64,000 nt of DNA. It comes from Pelagimonas sp050633425 (lineage in GTDB: Bacteria; Pseudomonadota; Alphaproteobacteria; Rhodobacterales; Rhodobacteraceae). Location of the stretch: positions 478,232 to 542,231 of the forward strand of contig NZ_JBOEGM010000008.1 in assembly GCF_050633425.1 (NCBI RefSeq), read 5' to 3'. Made by a program: the position numbers and the translations under genes. Below the pieces are notes generated by a model. The model saw only the letters and a list, made by a program, of their open reading frames with translations, was not told the origin of the DNA and did no database searches. How positions within the stretch are numbered: the first letter of the stretch is position 1; each line of letters begins with the position of its first letter. Below are positions 25,756-33,644 of this stretch, one piece after another.

Positions 25756-27516
25756 TTAGTTCGCGGCCATTTCCTTTGGCAGACGGAATGTCCAGAGCAG
25801 GCCACCCTGGTTCAGGTAGTTGACTTTTTTGGCAACTTCACCACCCCAAAGTGGAACAGCGCCACCCCAACCGGACATGATCGAGACATATTGTTCGCCG
25901 TCTTGTTCCCAGGTCACAGGCTGACCAACGATGCCGGACCCGGTTTGGAAGGACCACAGTTTTTCACCGGTGGCGTCATCAAGTGCGATGAATTCACCCT
26001 CAGGTGTGCCAAAGAAGACAAGACCGCCCGCGGTGGTCATCACACCGGACCAAAGTGGCGCGTCGTTTTTGTATTCCCAAACCCAGTCGCCGGTGGCCGG
26101 ATCAATCGCCTTGAGCGAACCGATGTGGTCTTCGTAGTTGGGTTTGATGGTAAAGCCAGCCCCGAGATAGGCCGCGCCCTTTTTGTAGGAAATCGGCTCA
26201 TTCCAGATGTCCATACCCCATTCGTTCGAAGGGACATAGAAATTGCCGGTGTTCTGGCTAAACGCCATCGGCATCCAGTTTTTGCCACCAAGGAAGGACG
26301 GCGAGGCAAAGATCACGTCACCTTTCTTGCCATCGGCCGCTTCGGATGGATCGCCGGGGCGGTTGTCTTCGTTAAAGATCGGACGGCCCGTGTCATCAAT
26401 GCCCGACGCCCAGCTGATGTCTTTGACGAATGGGCTTGCAGAGACAAATCCGCCATCCGCCGCATCCAGAACATAGAAGAAACCGTTGCGGTCGGCGGTC
26501 GCCAAGCGCTGGTTGCCATCTTTGTCATCAAAGGCCACAACTTCGTTCACACCATCATAGTCCCAGCCTTCGCGCGGCGTGGTCTGATAGTGCCATTTGA
26601 TCTCACCGGTGGCCGGGTCGATCCCGATGCGGCTGGCGGCATACAGGTTGTCACCCTTGCCAGAATTGTCCTGCCCGGCGTCCCGCAGCCAGCTGTTCCA
26701 TGGGGCAGGGTTCCCGGCACCAAAGATCAGCGTATCGGTGCGCGCGTCATAGGACCCGCCCAGCCACGTAGCACCGCCACCGGTTTTCCACATATCACCT
26801 GGCCATGTCGCATTTAGCTCTCCCGTCATGGTCGACGGTTCGCCATTCAACGTTCCCATGTGACCTTCGATGACGGGGCGTTCCCAAACCATATCGCCAG
26901 TGTTAACGTCACGGGCCTGAACCGTACCAACGATGCCAAATTCACCACCCGAGTTCCCGGTGATCACCAAGCCATTCACGATCAAAGGCGCTGCAGTATA
27001 GGAATAGCCCGCCTTATAGTTGGCGATCTTGTCACGCCACACCACGTCACCGGTTTTGGAATCCAATGCAACAATCCGCGCATCCAGAGTGCCAAAGATG
27101 ATCTTGTCACCATAGATGGCTGCACCGCGGTTGATCACGTCACAGCATGGCAAAATACCTTCGGGCAGGCGTGCATCATACTGCCAGAGCTCCTTGCCGG
27201 TTTTGACGTCAATCGCGTACATCCGCGAATACGAACCGGTGATATACATCACGCCATCATAGATCAGCGGCTGGGTTTCCTGTCCACGTTGCTTTTCTCC
27301 TCCAAGGCTAAACGCCCAGGCAGGCACAAGACTTTTGACGTTTTCCTTGTTCAATGTGTCAAGCGGGCTATAGCGCTGAAGGTGGCGGCCCATGCCGTTT
27401 GTAACAACCTGATCCGTGATCGTTTGGTCATTGGCAAGCATTTCTTCGGTCACATTGGCCATGGCGCTGGTGGCACCCATTAGGCTTACTGCGACAGCGG
27501 CGACGAATTTGTTCAT
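25756..27516 (-). CDS. exaF: PQQ-dependent alcohol dehydrogenase, predicted lanthanide type (ExaF/PedH-like)
   Basis: 586 residues with a signal peptide, so periplasmic. It is an eight-bladed quinoprotein dehydrogenase. The adjacent cysteines Cys124-Cys125 (LPCCDVINRG) form the family's vicinal disulfide ring over PQQ. Catalytic Asp319 is followed two residues later by Asp321 (GWDYDGVNE); the second Asp marks enzymes using a lanthanide ion in place of calcium. SYSRMYAIDVKTGKELWQYD matches ethanol/alcohol (Exa/Ped) dehydrogenases better than methanol dehydrogenase. Electrons should pass to the nearby c-type cytochromes. No pqq synthesis genes are in the window. The symbol is by similarity. Confidence 0.9.
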   Translation of the reverse strand: MNKFVAAVAVSLMGATSAMANVTEEMLANDQTITDQVVTNGMGRHLQRYSPLDTLNKENVKSLVPAWAFSLGGEKQRGQETQPLIYDGVMYITGSYSRMYAIDVKTGKELWQYDARLPEGILPCCDVINRGAAIYGDKIIFGTLDARIVALDSKTGDVVWRDKIANYKAGYSYTAAPLIVNGLVITGNSGGEFGIVGTVQARDVNTGDMVWERPVIEGHMGTLNGEPSTMTGELNATWPGDMWKTGGGATWLGGSYDARTDTLIFGAGNPAPWNSWLRDAGQDNSGKGDNLYAASRIGIDPATGEIKWHYQTTPREGWDYDGVNEVVAFDDKDGNQRLATADRNGFFYVLDAADGGFVSASPFVKDISWASGIDDTGRPIFNEDNRPGDPSEAADGKKGDVIFASPSFLGGKNWMPMAFSQNTGNFYVPSNEWGMDIWNEPISYKKGAAYLGAGFTIKPNYEDHIGSLKAIDPATGDWVWEYKNDAPLWSGVMTTAGGLVFFGTPEGEFIALDDATGEKLWSFQTGSGIVGQPVTWEQDGEQYVSIMSGWGGAVPLWGGEVAKKVNYLNQGGLLWTFRLPKEMAAN

Positions 27517-27625
27517 ATCAGTCCTCCCGTGAACATCTGTCGTGATGAGACCGCATTGCTAAAGTTCAAAGCGGTCCTCTCCCTGCGCCAACAGTATAAA
27601 GAGAACGTGATCACCCGGTACGCGC

Positions 27626-27636
27626 CATAGGTCGTA
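27626..27636 (-). promoter_or_regulatory. candidate operator in the alcohol dehydrogenase promoter
   Basis: On the minus strand TACGACCTATG lies 109 bases before the start codon. It overlaps a 12-base palindrome, GGTCGTACGACC (27630-27641). A TATACT box lies about 27 bases downstream of it. The identical 11-base word stands upstream of the PedF-type cytochrome gene at 34858, in the same orientation to its gene. Confidence 0.45.
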
Positions 27637-27726
27637 CGACCCTTGCAGACTTGACAGGACCCGGGTGATTCGTCCCAGCCTAGGGGGATTCGCCTTGACC
27701 GAAACCACCGCGCCGAAAGGACCCGC

Positions 27727-28272
27727 ATGCAAAACCCGATTCTAACAGGAGTTGTCTGTTTCTGGATCGCCGCCGGCCCGGCCGCTGCGCTCGAGGATGG
27801 ACAACATGGTGTATGGCTTGTTGATCAGAGTGGCACGCGTCTTCATATCGCGACGATTGATTTGCGCGACGGGGCGTATGAGCTGGCGATGGAGGATGCG
27901 GCCTTTGGGGACCAATTCTTGTCTATGCGGCCCTTCAAATGTGTCGAGGGGCCAGAAATGATTTGGTGTCATGTCCCATACCCATATGAAATAAAACGCG
28001 AAATTTCCGATGATCTGACCGACCTTGAATACGACTTTCTGTTTCTTTGGAAAAAGGCTGGAAGCTACGGGATCGATATGTGGAACGGCATTTATTATGA
28101 GCTGCAGGACCAAGGCAGCGCCTTGGTCGGTGACATTCATGAACTTGATATGAACGTTCTCTCGGTGCCACCGGAGGCGGGCAACTTGCGTCCTCTTTTG
28201 TCCAAACATCTTGAACCGGGTGATCCAGACAGCCACTGGTTGCCAAAACTGGTGATTGGCCCCAGCGGTTAA
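27727..28272 (+). CDS. secreted protein of unknown function, divergent from the alcohol dehydrogenase
   Basis: 181 residues. It has a short signal peptide (MQNPILTGVVCFWIAAGPAAA) and then a small beta-rich domain. Two cysteines (RPFKCVEG and MIWCHVPYP) are spaced for a disulfide, and aromatic-rich segments such as DMWNGIYYELQDQG follow. The VWLVDQSGTRLHIATIDL opening faintly resembles DUF2147 proteins, but the match is not secure. It faces the dehydrogenase gene across a 210-base spacer carrying the candidate operator, so co-regulation is plausible. Confidence 0.7.
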   Translation: MQNPILTGVVCFWIAAGPAAALEDGQHGVWLVDQSGTRLHIATIDLRDGAYELAMEDAAFGDQFLSMRPFKCVEGPEMIWCHVPYPYEIKREISDDLTDLEYDFLFLWKKAGSYGIDMWNGIYYELQDQGSALVGDIHELDMNVLSVPPEAGNLRPLLSKHLEPGDPDSHWLPKLVIGPSG

Positions 28273-28290
28273 TCCACGTTTGACACAGCA

Positions 28291-28321
28291 AAGGCCGCGC
28301 AGGGGTTTCCCGCACGGCCTT
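28291..28321. terminator. bidirectional terminator between the secreted protein and cytochrome genes
   Basis: Imperfect hairpin with arms AAGGCCG and CGGCCTT plus an inner GGGG/CCC pairing, between converging genes. Confidence 0.65.
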
Positions 28322-28340
28322 GTTCAAAATGGTCCTGAAA

Positions 28341-28763
28341 TCACTCGGAAATTTGCGTGTTATCCTGAGTGCTGATGGAGCCAAGATAGGCGAGAATAAA
28401 GTCCTGTACTGTGCGGTCTTCGATGCCGACATGGCGCATTTTGGTACCGGGCATAAAGCCGTCATTGTCTTCCATCCAGGCACGAACCGCGCCCGGTGTC
28501 CAAACAATGCCCGAGGCTTCCATAGCGATTGAATAGTCATAACCGTCATAGGATCCGGCAGCGCGATACAAGATGTTTTCCAGCGGTGGACCATATGAGG
28601 CATCATCGGAATCTGGCGCATGGCACCGGCGACAGGACCGATCATACAAGGTCTGTCCGGCCTCTATTTTGACCTTTTCGAAAATTTCGGACGCGGTTGC
28701 CGGGGCGGCGGAAAAGCCGACAAGTGGTAAACAAGCGACGGCCAGTGTCATGTAGCGGTTCAT
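28341..28763 (-). CDS. periplasmic c-type cytochrome
   Basis: 140 residues with a signal peptide (MNRYMTLAVACLPLVGFSAAPATAS) and one haem site, CRRCH, near residue 45. The likely axial Met is in GTKMRHVG near residue 108. It is a small mono-haem class I cytochrome of about 12 kDa when mature. Its place beside the PQQ dehydrogenase suggests it is one of the enzyme's electron acceptors, in the role of cytochrome c550/XoxG. The ATG at 28763 has AAGGAG 7 bases upstream; another ATG two codons earlier is too close to that site. Confidence 0.87.
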   Translation of the reverse strand: MNRYMTLAVACLPLVGFSAAPATASEIFEKVKIEAGQTLYDRSCRRCHAPDSDDASYGPPLENILYRAAGSYDGYDYSIAMEASGIVWTPGAVRAWMEDNDGFMPGTKMRHVGIEDRTVQDFILAYLGSISTQDNTQISE

Positions 28764-28925
28764 TCGCATTCTCCTTTTGATAAGCTTGGTGCAATCATAA
28801 ATCTGGGCCGGGTGTGCTCACTTGATGCAAATCAACCGGGGCGGCGTGGTGGGCCTGTCCAATGGTCGTATACCTATCGCTCGGGTGGCTGTTACGATTA
28901 TGGGAACAAGCCTAGGGAGGTTGGC

Positions 28926-29900
28926 ATGTCATTTACGAAGGTTTTGCGCACAAGCGCGGCTGCATTGATCACGCTCGCGGGGGCCGCATGGGCGGATGCG
29001 CCAGTCTTGCGTGCTGCAGTATTGGAATACGGGACCGTCAACTGGGAACTGGACGTGATCAAACATAATGAGTTTGATGCGCAAAACGGTTTTTCCTTAG
29101 AGGTTCAGGGGGTTGCAGGTGGTTCTGCAGCCAAAGTTGCCTTTCAAGGTGGCGAAGCAGATGTGATCGTCTCTGACTGGCTTTGGGTGGCGCGTCAGCG
29201 CGCGGCCGGGAAGGACTTCGTATTCATTCCATATAGCCTCGCGGTTGGTGCCCTGATGGTGCCCGCCGATAGCACTGCGGAAACATTGGCCGATCTTAAG
29301 GGGCAGAAAATTGGGATTGCCGGGGGACCTTTGGACAAGTCTTGGTTGATTTTGCAAGCCTATGCCGAGCAAGAACATGGTGTCGATCTCGCCGCTGAGA
29401 CAGAGCAGGTGTTTGGGGCTCCGCCATTGATTTTCAAAACCGCGCTTCAGGGCGACCTGGGCGGGGCCATCAACTTTTGGCATTTCCTTGCCAAAATGGA
29501 AGCTGGCGGCATGAAACCCTTGGTAACTGTTGATGACGCCGCCAGCGCGCTTGGCCTTGATCCGCAAACGCCGCTTTTGGGTTATGTCCTCAAAGGTGAG
29601 ATGCTCAAGACCAATCCGGAACTGGTAGAAGCCATGGCAAATGCGTCGCGTAACGCCAAGGAATTGCTGAAAAAAGATGAAGCTGAATGGGATCGGCTGC
29701 GCCCACGGATGAAGGCCAAAACCGATGCGCAATTTGACGCCCTCAAGGCTGGTTTTCGGGCTGGTATCCCTGCGGTGGGGCCTGTGGATGAAGCGGCTGC
29801 AGCCAAAATGTTGGAGCTGATGGCGCGTCTTGGCGGCGAAGAGTTGGTTGGAAAAGCTCAGGAATTGCCCGAGGGTGTTTTTGTTCAACCCGGCTCGTGA
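28926..29900 (+). CDS. ABC importer substrate-binding protein (NMT1/SsuA-like)
   Basis: 324 residues with a signal peptide ending near AWADA and a periplasmic binding fold of the NMT1/SsuA/TauA type. LRAAVLEYGTVNWELDVIKHN starts the first lobe. GGEADVIVSDWLWVARQRAAG and LADLKGQKIGIAGGPLDKSW are the usual hinge and loop signatures. The ligand cannot be read; the setting suggests something linked to PQQ/alcohol oxidation. GGGAGG precedes the ATG. It overlaps the ATPase gene by one base, but no permease gene follows; a permease of the right family lies at 43508. Confidence 0.85.
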   Translation: MSFTKVLRTSAAALITLAGAAWADAPVLRAAVLEYGTVNWELDVIKHNEFDAQNGFSLEVQGVAGGSAAKVAFQGGEADVIVSDWLWVARQRAAGKDFVFIPYSLAVGALMVPADSTAETLADLKGQKIGIAGGPLDKSWLILQAYAEQEHGVDLAAETEQVFGAPPLIFKTALQGDLGGAINFWHFLAKMEAGGMKPLVTVDDAASALGLDPQTPLLGYVLKGEMLKTNPELVEAMANASRNAKELLKKDEAEWDRLRPRMKAKTDAQFDALKAGFRAGIPAVGPVDEAAAAKMLELMARLGGEELVGKAQELPEGVFVQPGS

Positions 29901-30538
29901 TGGCGCTGCAGCTTGTGCATAACACCGACAAAAACGGGCGGCCTGTGGTCGCCCGTGTGGCCTTGCAAGGCTTGACGCTCGCCGGGCGCGACGTGCTCGG
30001 CAAGGTTGCGTTTGAGCTGCGCCAAGGAGAGACAGTGGCGCTGACGGGCCCGTCGGGTGTTGGCAAAACCAGCCTCTTGCGGGTTATGGCCGGGCTTGAG
30101 AAACGCAATCGGGGTGACGTCGATTGCCCCAAGAATATTGCCTTTGTTTTTCAAGAACCTACCTTGCTTTTGTGGCGAAACCTGTTGGATAATCTGTGTA
30201 TCCCACTGGGTATTTCGACAACCAAAGCTGAGAAGGCGTTGGACGAGGTTGGACTCGCTGGGCGCGGTGATACCTTTCCCGGTCAACTTAGCCTCGGCCA
30301 ACAACGGCGTTTGTCATTGGCCCGTGCATTTGCTGCCGATCCTGAGTTGCTCTTGATGGACGAGCCGTTTGTCTCTCTGGACGATTCATTGGCGGATGAC
30401 ATGATGACCCTGTTCGAAGATCTGCGAACCGGCCGGACGATAACAACAATGATTGTGACCCATTCCAAACGCGAAGCGGCTCGGCTCAGCGATCGGGTTT
30501 TGACCTTGACTGGATCTCCGGCACAATTGGGTCAATAA
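29900..30538 (+). CDS. ABC importer ATPase (Ssu/Tau type)
   Basis: 212 residues. Walker A GPSGVGKTS; Q-loop in FVFQEPTLL; signature LSLGQQRRLSLARA, which has LSLGQ instead of the standard LSGGQ; Walker B LLLMDEPFVSLDD; H-loop TMIVTHSKREA. It is shorter than most SsuB/TauB proteins. Translation is probably coupled to the binding-protein gene through a one-base TGATG overlap. It would energise a permease such as the one at 43508, 13 kb away. Confidence 0.88.
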   Translation: MALQLVHNTDKNGRPVVARVALQGLTLAGRDVLGKVAFELRQGETVALTGPSGVGKTSLLRVMAGLEKRNRGDVDCPKNIAFVFQEPTLLLWRNLLDNLCIPLGISTTKAEKALDEVGLAGRGDTFPGQLSLGQQRRLSLARAFAADPELLLMDEPFVSLDDSLADDMMTLFEDLRTGRTITTMIVTHSKREAARLSDRVLTLTGSPAQLGQ

Positions 30539-30556
30539 CTCTCCATAAATACCTGT

Positions 30557-31348
30557 TTATGTTGATTTAGATCGAGATGGATCATAGCCCCATAGCGCCA
30601 ATCCCAAAAAGAATCCAAGTGCCAAAATAGTCCATCCTAAGGCTGGCAGGTTGGTCTGTTGATAGAGGGCAAAACGAATAAGCTCGACAGAATGGGTAAA
30701 CGGATTTGCCGCACAAATCGCGTAAAGCACCTCAGAAGATTCTGCCATTTTCCAAAGGGGATAAAGGGCTGAACTCAGGAAAAACATCGGAAAGATAACA
30801 AAATTCATCACACCCGAAAAGTTTTCCAACTGGCTGATAAAGCTAGACAAAGCCAATCCCAACGCCCCGAGCATAACGCCGGCAAGCATCAAAGCGGGCA
30901 GGGCTGCGAGGTAGCCCCAAACTGGCAATGTGATGCCAAAAGCTGCGGCGATTCCTAAGAAAGCGTAACACTGAAGAATTCCGATGAAGGTCGCGCCGCA
31001 AAGCTTTGAAATCAAAAGGAACCATCGTGGCAGAGGCGCGGTCAACAGCAATCGCATTGACCCCATTTCACGATCATAGACAAGGGACAAAGAGCTTTGC
31101 ATCCCATTGAAAAGAAGGATCATTCCACAAAGACCGGGCAGGATATAAGTCTCGTAGGTAATGTAGGTTTGATATGGGGCTGAGATCGAGAGCCCCAAGG
31201 CGGCGCGAAAGCCTGCTGCGAAAACCAAAAGCCAGACCAAAGGGCGCACCAGAGCGGCGATAAAGCGCTCTCTTTGATGAACAAACCGCAATATCTCGCG
31301 GGCAGCGATGGCCGAAAACGCGGCTTGGTAATGCTGGCGGGTGCTCAT
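30557..31348 (-). CDS. ABC-2 type permease of the PQQ-alcohol (PedC/LutF-like) system
   Basis: 263 residues with six hydrophobic helices and the ABC-2 layout (REILRFVHQRERFIAALVRPLVWLLVF at the start, NPFTHSVELIRFALY near the end). It matches the permease that travels with PQQ-alcohol dehydrogenases and with lanthanide-utilisation genes in methylotrophs. The start overlaps the stop of the ATPase gene by four bases (ATGA), so they are one operon. ABC-2 proteins usually export; the transported substance is not established. Confidence 0.88.
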   Translation of the reverse strand: MSTRQHYQAAFSAIAAREILRFVHQRERFIAALVRPLVWLLVFAAGFRAALGLSISAPYQTYITYETYILPGLCGMILLFNGMQSSLSLVYDREMGSMRLLLTAPLPRWFLLISKLCGATFIGILQCYAFLGIAAAFGITLPVWGYLAALPALMLAGVMLGALGLALSSFISQLENFSGVMNFVIFPMFFLSSALYPLWKMAESSEVLYAICAANPFTHSVELIRFALYQQTNLPALGWTILALGFFLGLALWGYDPSRSKST

Positions 31349-32058
31349 GGTTGTACCTTTGTCTGGGCCAAAAACCAGGTTTGAAGGTCGTGATCAGCAC
31401 ATAGGTTTTTCGCCGTTCCATCTTGTAACACATTGCCCTGATGTAACAAAATGAGCTGATCGGTCTCCTCGATTTCATCTGTGAGATGCGTGGCCCAAAG
31501 CACCGTCAAACCCTCTTTTGCAAGGTCATGAACATGGGTGGTGATGGCCTTACGGCTGCGCGCATCCAATCCAACCGTTGGTTCATCTAAAAGCAAAACA
31601 GACGGGTCATGCACAAGAGCGCGGGCCAATTCGGTCCTTCGCCGGTGACCGCCATTCAAAGACCGGACTTTCTCGGCGGCGCGATCTGAAATCCCAAGAC
31701 GCTCAAGCGCTTTATCTATGCTGTTTCTGCCGGTTTTTCCCGACAAGCCATGTAAGGCGGCGAAATAGGTCAGGTTCTGCCGGACCGTTAAATCAAGGTC
31801 CAAGGTGGGTTTCTGGAACACGATCCCCATTTCTGCCAAAGCGGCCTGTGGGGCGGTTGCCAGATCGTTACCCGCGACGTTGATTTCACCACCTTTTGCC
31901 GTCAACAACCGCGTCATTAGGGCAAATAACGTTGATTTTCCCGCGCCATTCGGGCCAAGCAGAGCGGCAAAACAGCCCTTCTCGACCTCGAAACTGACAT
32001 CGGTCAAGGCTTGCTTTGGGCCATATGAAAACGAAAGATGAGAAACGTTAAGAGTCAT
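31345..32058 (-). CDS. ABC transporter ATPase of the PQQ-alcohol (lut-like) system
   Basis: 237 residues. Walker A GPNGAGKST; Q-loop GIVFQKPTLD; signature in RSLNGGHRRRTELARALVHDP, where NGGHR replaces the normal SGGQ; Walker B VLLLDEPTVGLDA; H-loop LWATHLTDEIE. The unusual signature is a feature worth noting. The ATG at 32058 is preferred; an upstream start at 32082 would add eight residues. It is coupled to the ABC-2 permease by a four-base overlap and is fourth in a five-gene minus-strand cluster. Confidence 0.9.
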   Translation of the reverse strand: MTLNVSHLSFSYGPKQALTDVSFEVEKGCFAALLGPNGAGKSTLFALMTRLLTAKGGEINVAGNDLATAPQAALAEMGIVFQKPTLDLDLTVRQNLTYFAALHGLSGKTGRNSIDKALERLGISDRAAEKVRSLNGGHRRRTELARALVHDPSVLLLDEPTVGLDARSRKAITTHVHDLAKEGLTVLWATHLTDEIEETDQLILLHQGNVLQDGTAKNLCADHDLQTWFLAQTKVQP

Positions 32059-32114
32059 TGGAAACCTGATTTGGGCGACCATTTTGACCGCCCATCAGAC
32101 CCTTGAATTGTCGG

Positions 32115-32564
32115 TTATTCAATGGTGATTTCCAAACGCTGGGTCTCTCCGGTCGAGCCTGGAATTTTCAGGTAATAGGACCCCGGTTTGATGGCCAAAA
32201 ACCCGATCTCCATTTCGCCAGCTTCGTCAAACTCAACGGAATCGAGGCCAAGGGGACGGATCTCCAATCCTTCAACGACAATTTCGTCTATCCAAATGGC
32301 CCGGAAAAACTCGGGTCCCACCAGTGCCAATTCCTGGCTGCCATCTCCTTGGATTTCGAACTCATAATAGGTGCCTGATTTCAAGTGCCAGGGGGCGGAT
32401 GTCAGCGGAATCCCGGCACCCAATTGGATCGGTTCAAGGTCTTCTTTATTTTTGGCAGACAAGACCCCGGCCAAGCCGAATTTGGATTCGTCATCGTCAT
32501 TGTCGGCCATTGCCCCAAAGGGCAGGGCGCATGCGAGCAGCGCGGCCAGTAGCGGTCTATGCAT
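32115..32564 (-). CDS. small acidic periplasmic protein of the lut-like cluster
   Basis: 149 residues with a signal peptide (MHRPLLAALLACALPFGAMA) directly followed by the acidic DNDDDESK. The mature part looks like a single beta-sandwich: GTYYEFEIQGDGSQELALVGPEFF and IKPGSYYLKIPG. It is rich in Asp/Glu and lacks cysteine. No named family is recognised; cupredoxin-like folds have similar strands, but no copper ligand set is visible. Its conserved setting suggests a metal- or PQQ-related role. An in-frame ATG seven codons earlier is possible. Confidence 0.75.
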   Translation of the reverse strand: MHRPLLAALLACALPFGAMADNDDDESKFGLAGVLSAKNKEDLEPIQLGAGIPLTSAPWHLKSGTYYEFEIQGDGSQELALVGPEFFRAIWIDEIVVEGLEIRPLGLDSVEFDEAGEMEIGFLAIKPGSYYLKIPGSTGETQRLEITIE

Positions 32565-32613
32565 TGTTTTGGTCCTTTTATGCACGAATTAGTCAGGTAT
32601 TGGTCAGTTGGCG

Positions 32614-33576
32614 TTAGTTTGTGGGCCGAAACGCGGCCCCCCACGGAAAACGCCCAACTTTGATGGTTTTTTCGGCCTTGCGACTGGCAACATCGACCAT
32701 GGTGACGTCGCCGGACACGCCGTTGGTGGTGAAAAGCTTGCTCCGGTCGGCGTTGAACGCCATATGCCAGACCCGGCGGCCCACCAGAACGTACTCTTCG
32801 ACCTCATAGGTGTCGGCATTGACCACCGCCAAATGATTAGATGGCCCGAGCGCGACAAAGGCATGGGTGTCCCCATTGCTCAGTTCGAACCCGACAGGCT
32901 GGACACGGTCGGGATGCACCCCCTTGACTGCAAATTCAATTTTGCCTTTTTCGGCTTGGGTTGCGACGTCAAACACCGTGATGGTGCCGCCAATCTCTGA
33001 GCTCACCCAAAGTTCGCTTCCACCTTTGACGAATTCCGCATGACGGGGGCGGGAATCAACCAAAGTATTGGCAAAGAGTTTCTGCGTTTTGGTGTCGATC
33101 CAATGCGCCATATTCGTGGTTTCAGACGTGGTGATGGCGATTGTCCCATCGGGGGACACTGTCATGCCTTCCGGTTCAATCCCCACATCAATCTGTGCGA
33201 CCACGGTGCGCGATTGCGTGTCGACCACGGTCGTGATCGCATCGTCTTCGTTGGCGATATAGAGATGACGATCATCAGGGTGCAAAACAAATTGCTCAGG
33301 GTCTTCGCCCGACGGCAAATCATGCAGAATTTCGCCGGTGTCGGGGTTCATGACTTGCACAGAATCGCTGTCTGAGGCGCAGATATAGACCACCGAAAAA
33401 TCCTTGGAAAAGGTGATGCCGCGCGGGCGTTCTCCGGTGTCGATGGTGCGTGTTACTTCCAGACTGGTCAGATCAATCACGCTGATCGTGTCATCCTTTT
33501 CATTGGTGACCCAAATCTCATCGGCCTGCGCGGCGGTTGTCAGCAACAAAGTCGCAATGAGGGAGAGCTTTTTCAT
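32614..33576 (-). CDS. YVTN beta-propeller protein associated with PQQ-dependent catabolism
   Basis: 320 residues with a signal peptide (MKKLSLIATLLLTTAAQA) and seven YVTN-type blades: DEIWVTNEKDDTISVIDL, YICASDSDSVQVMN, LYIANEDDAITTVVD and so on. This matches the beta-propeller protein family described with PQQ-alcohol dehydrogenases and with lanthanide utilisation. Its location is periplasmic. A lanthanide- or PQQ-binding role is inferred from context only. It is second in the minus-strand cluster. Confidence 0.88.
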   Translation of the reverse strand: MKKLSLIATLLLTTAAQADEIWVTNEKDDTISVIDLTSLEVTRTIDTGERPRGITFSKDFSVVYICASDSDSVQVMNPDTGEILHDLPSGEDPEQFVLHPDDRHLYIANEDDAITTVVDTQSRTVVAQIDVGIEPEGMTVSPDGTIAITTSETTNMAHWIDTKTQKLFANTLVDSRPRHAEFVKGGSELWVSSEIGGTITVFDVATQAEKGKIEFAVKGVHPDRVQPVGFELSNGDTHAFVALGPSNHLAVVNADTYEVEEYVLVGRRVWHMAFNADRSKLFTTNGVSGDVTMVDVASRKAEKTIKVGRFPWGAAFRPTN

Positions 33577-33644
33577 GGTGAGCTTCCTTGTAGTCGGTCA
33601 AAATATTGGCGCGAAATCGGTCGCATTCGGGTGAGGTCAGTGTC

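Noticed and set aside
25756..27516. Methanol dehydrogenase MxaF/XoxF
   Set aside because: The SYSRMYAIDVKTGKELWQYD and LPCCDVINRG segments match ethanol/alcohol-type (Exa/Ped) enzymes better; no mxaI or xoxJ-xoxG operon order is present.
29097..29888. Minus-strand open frame opposite the ABC binding-protein gene
   Set aside because: It is a shadow of a clear binding protein, with no start signal or domain.
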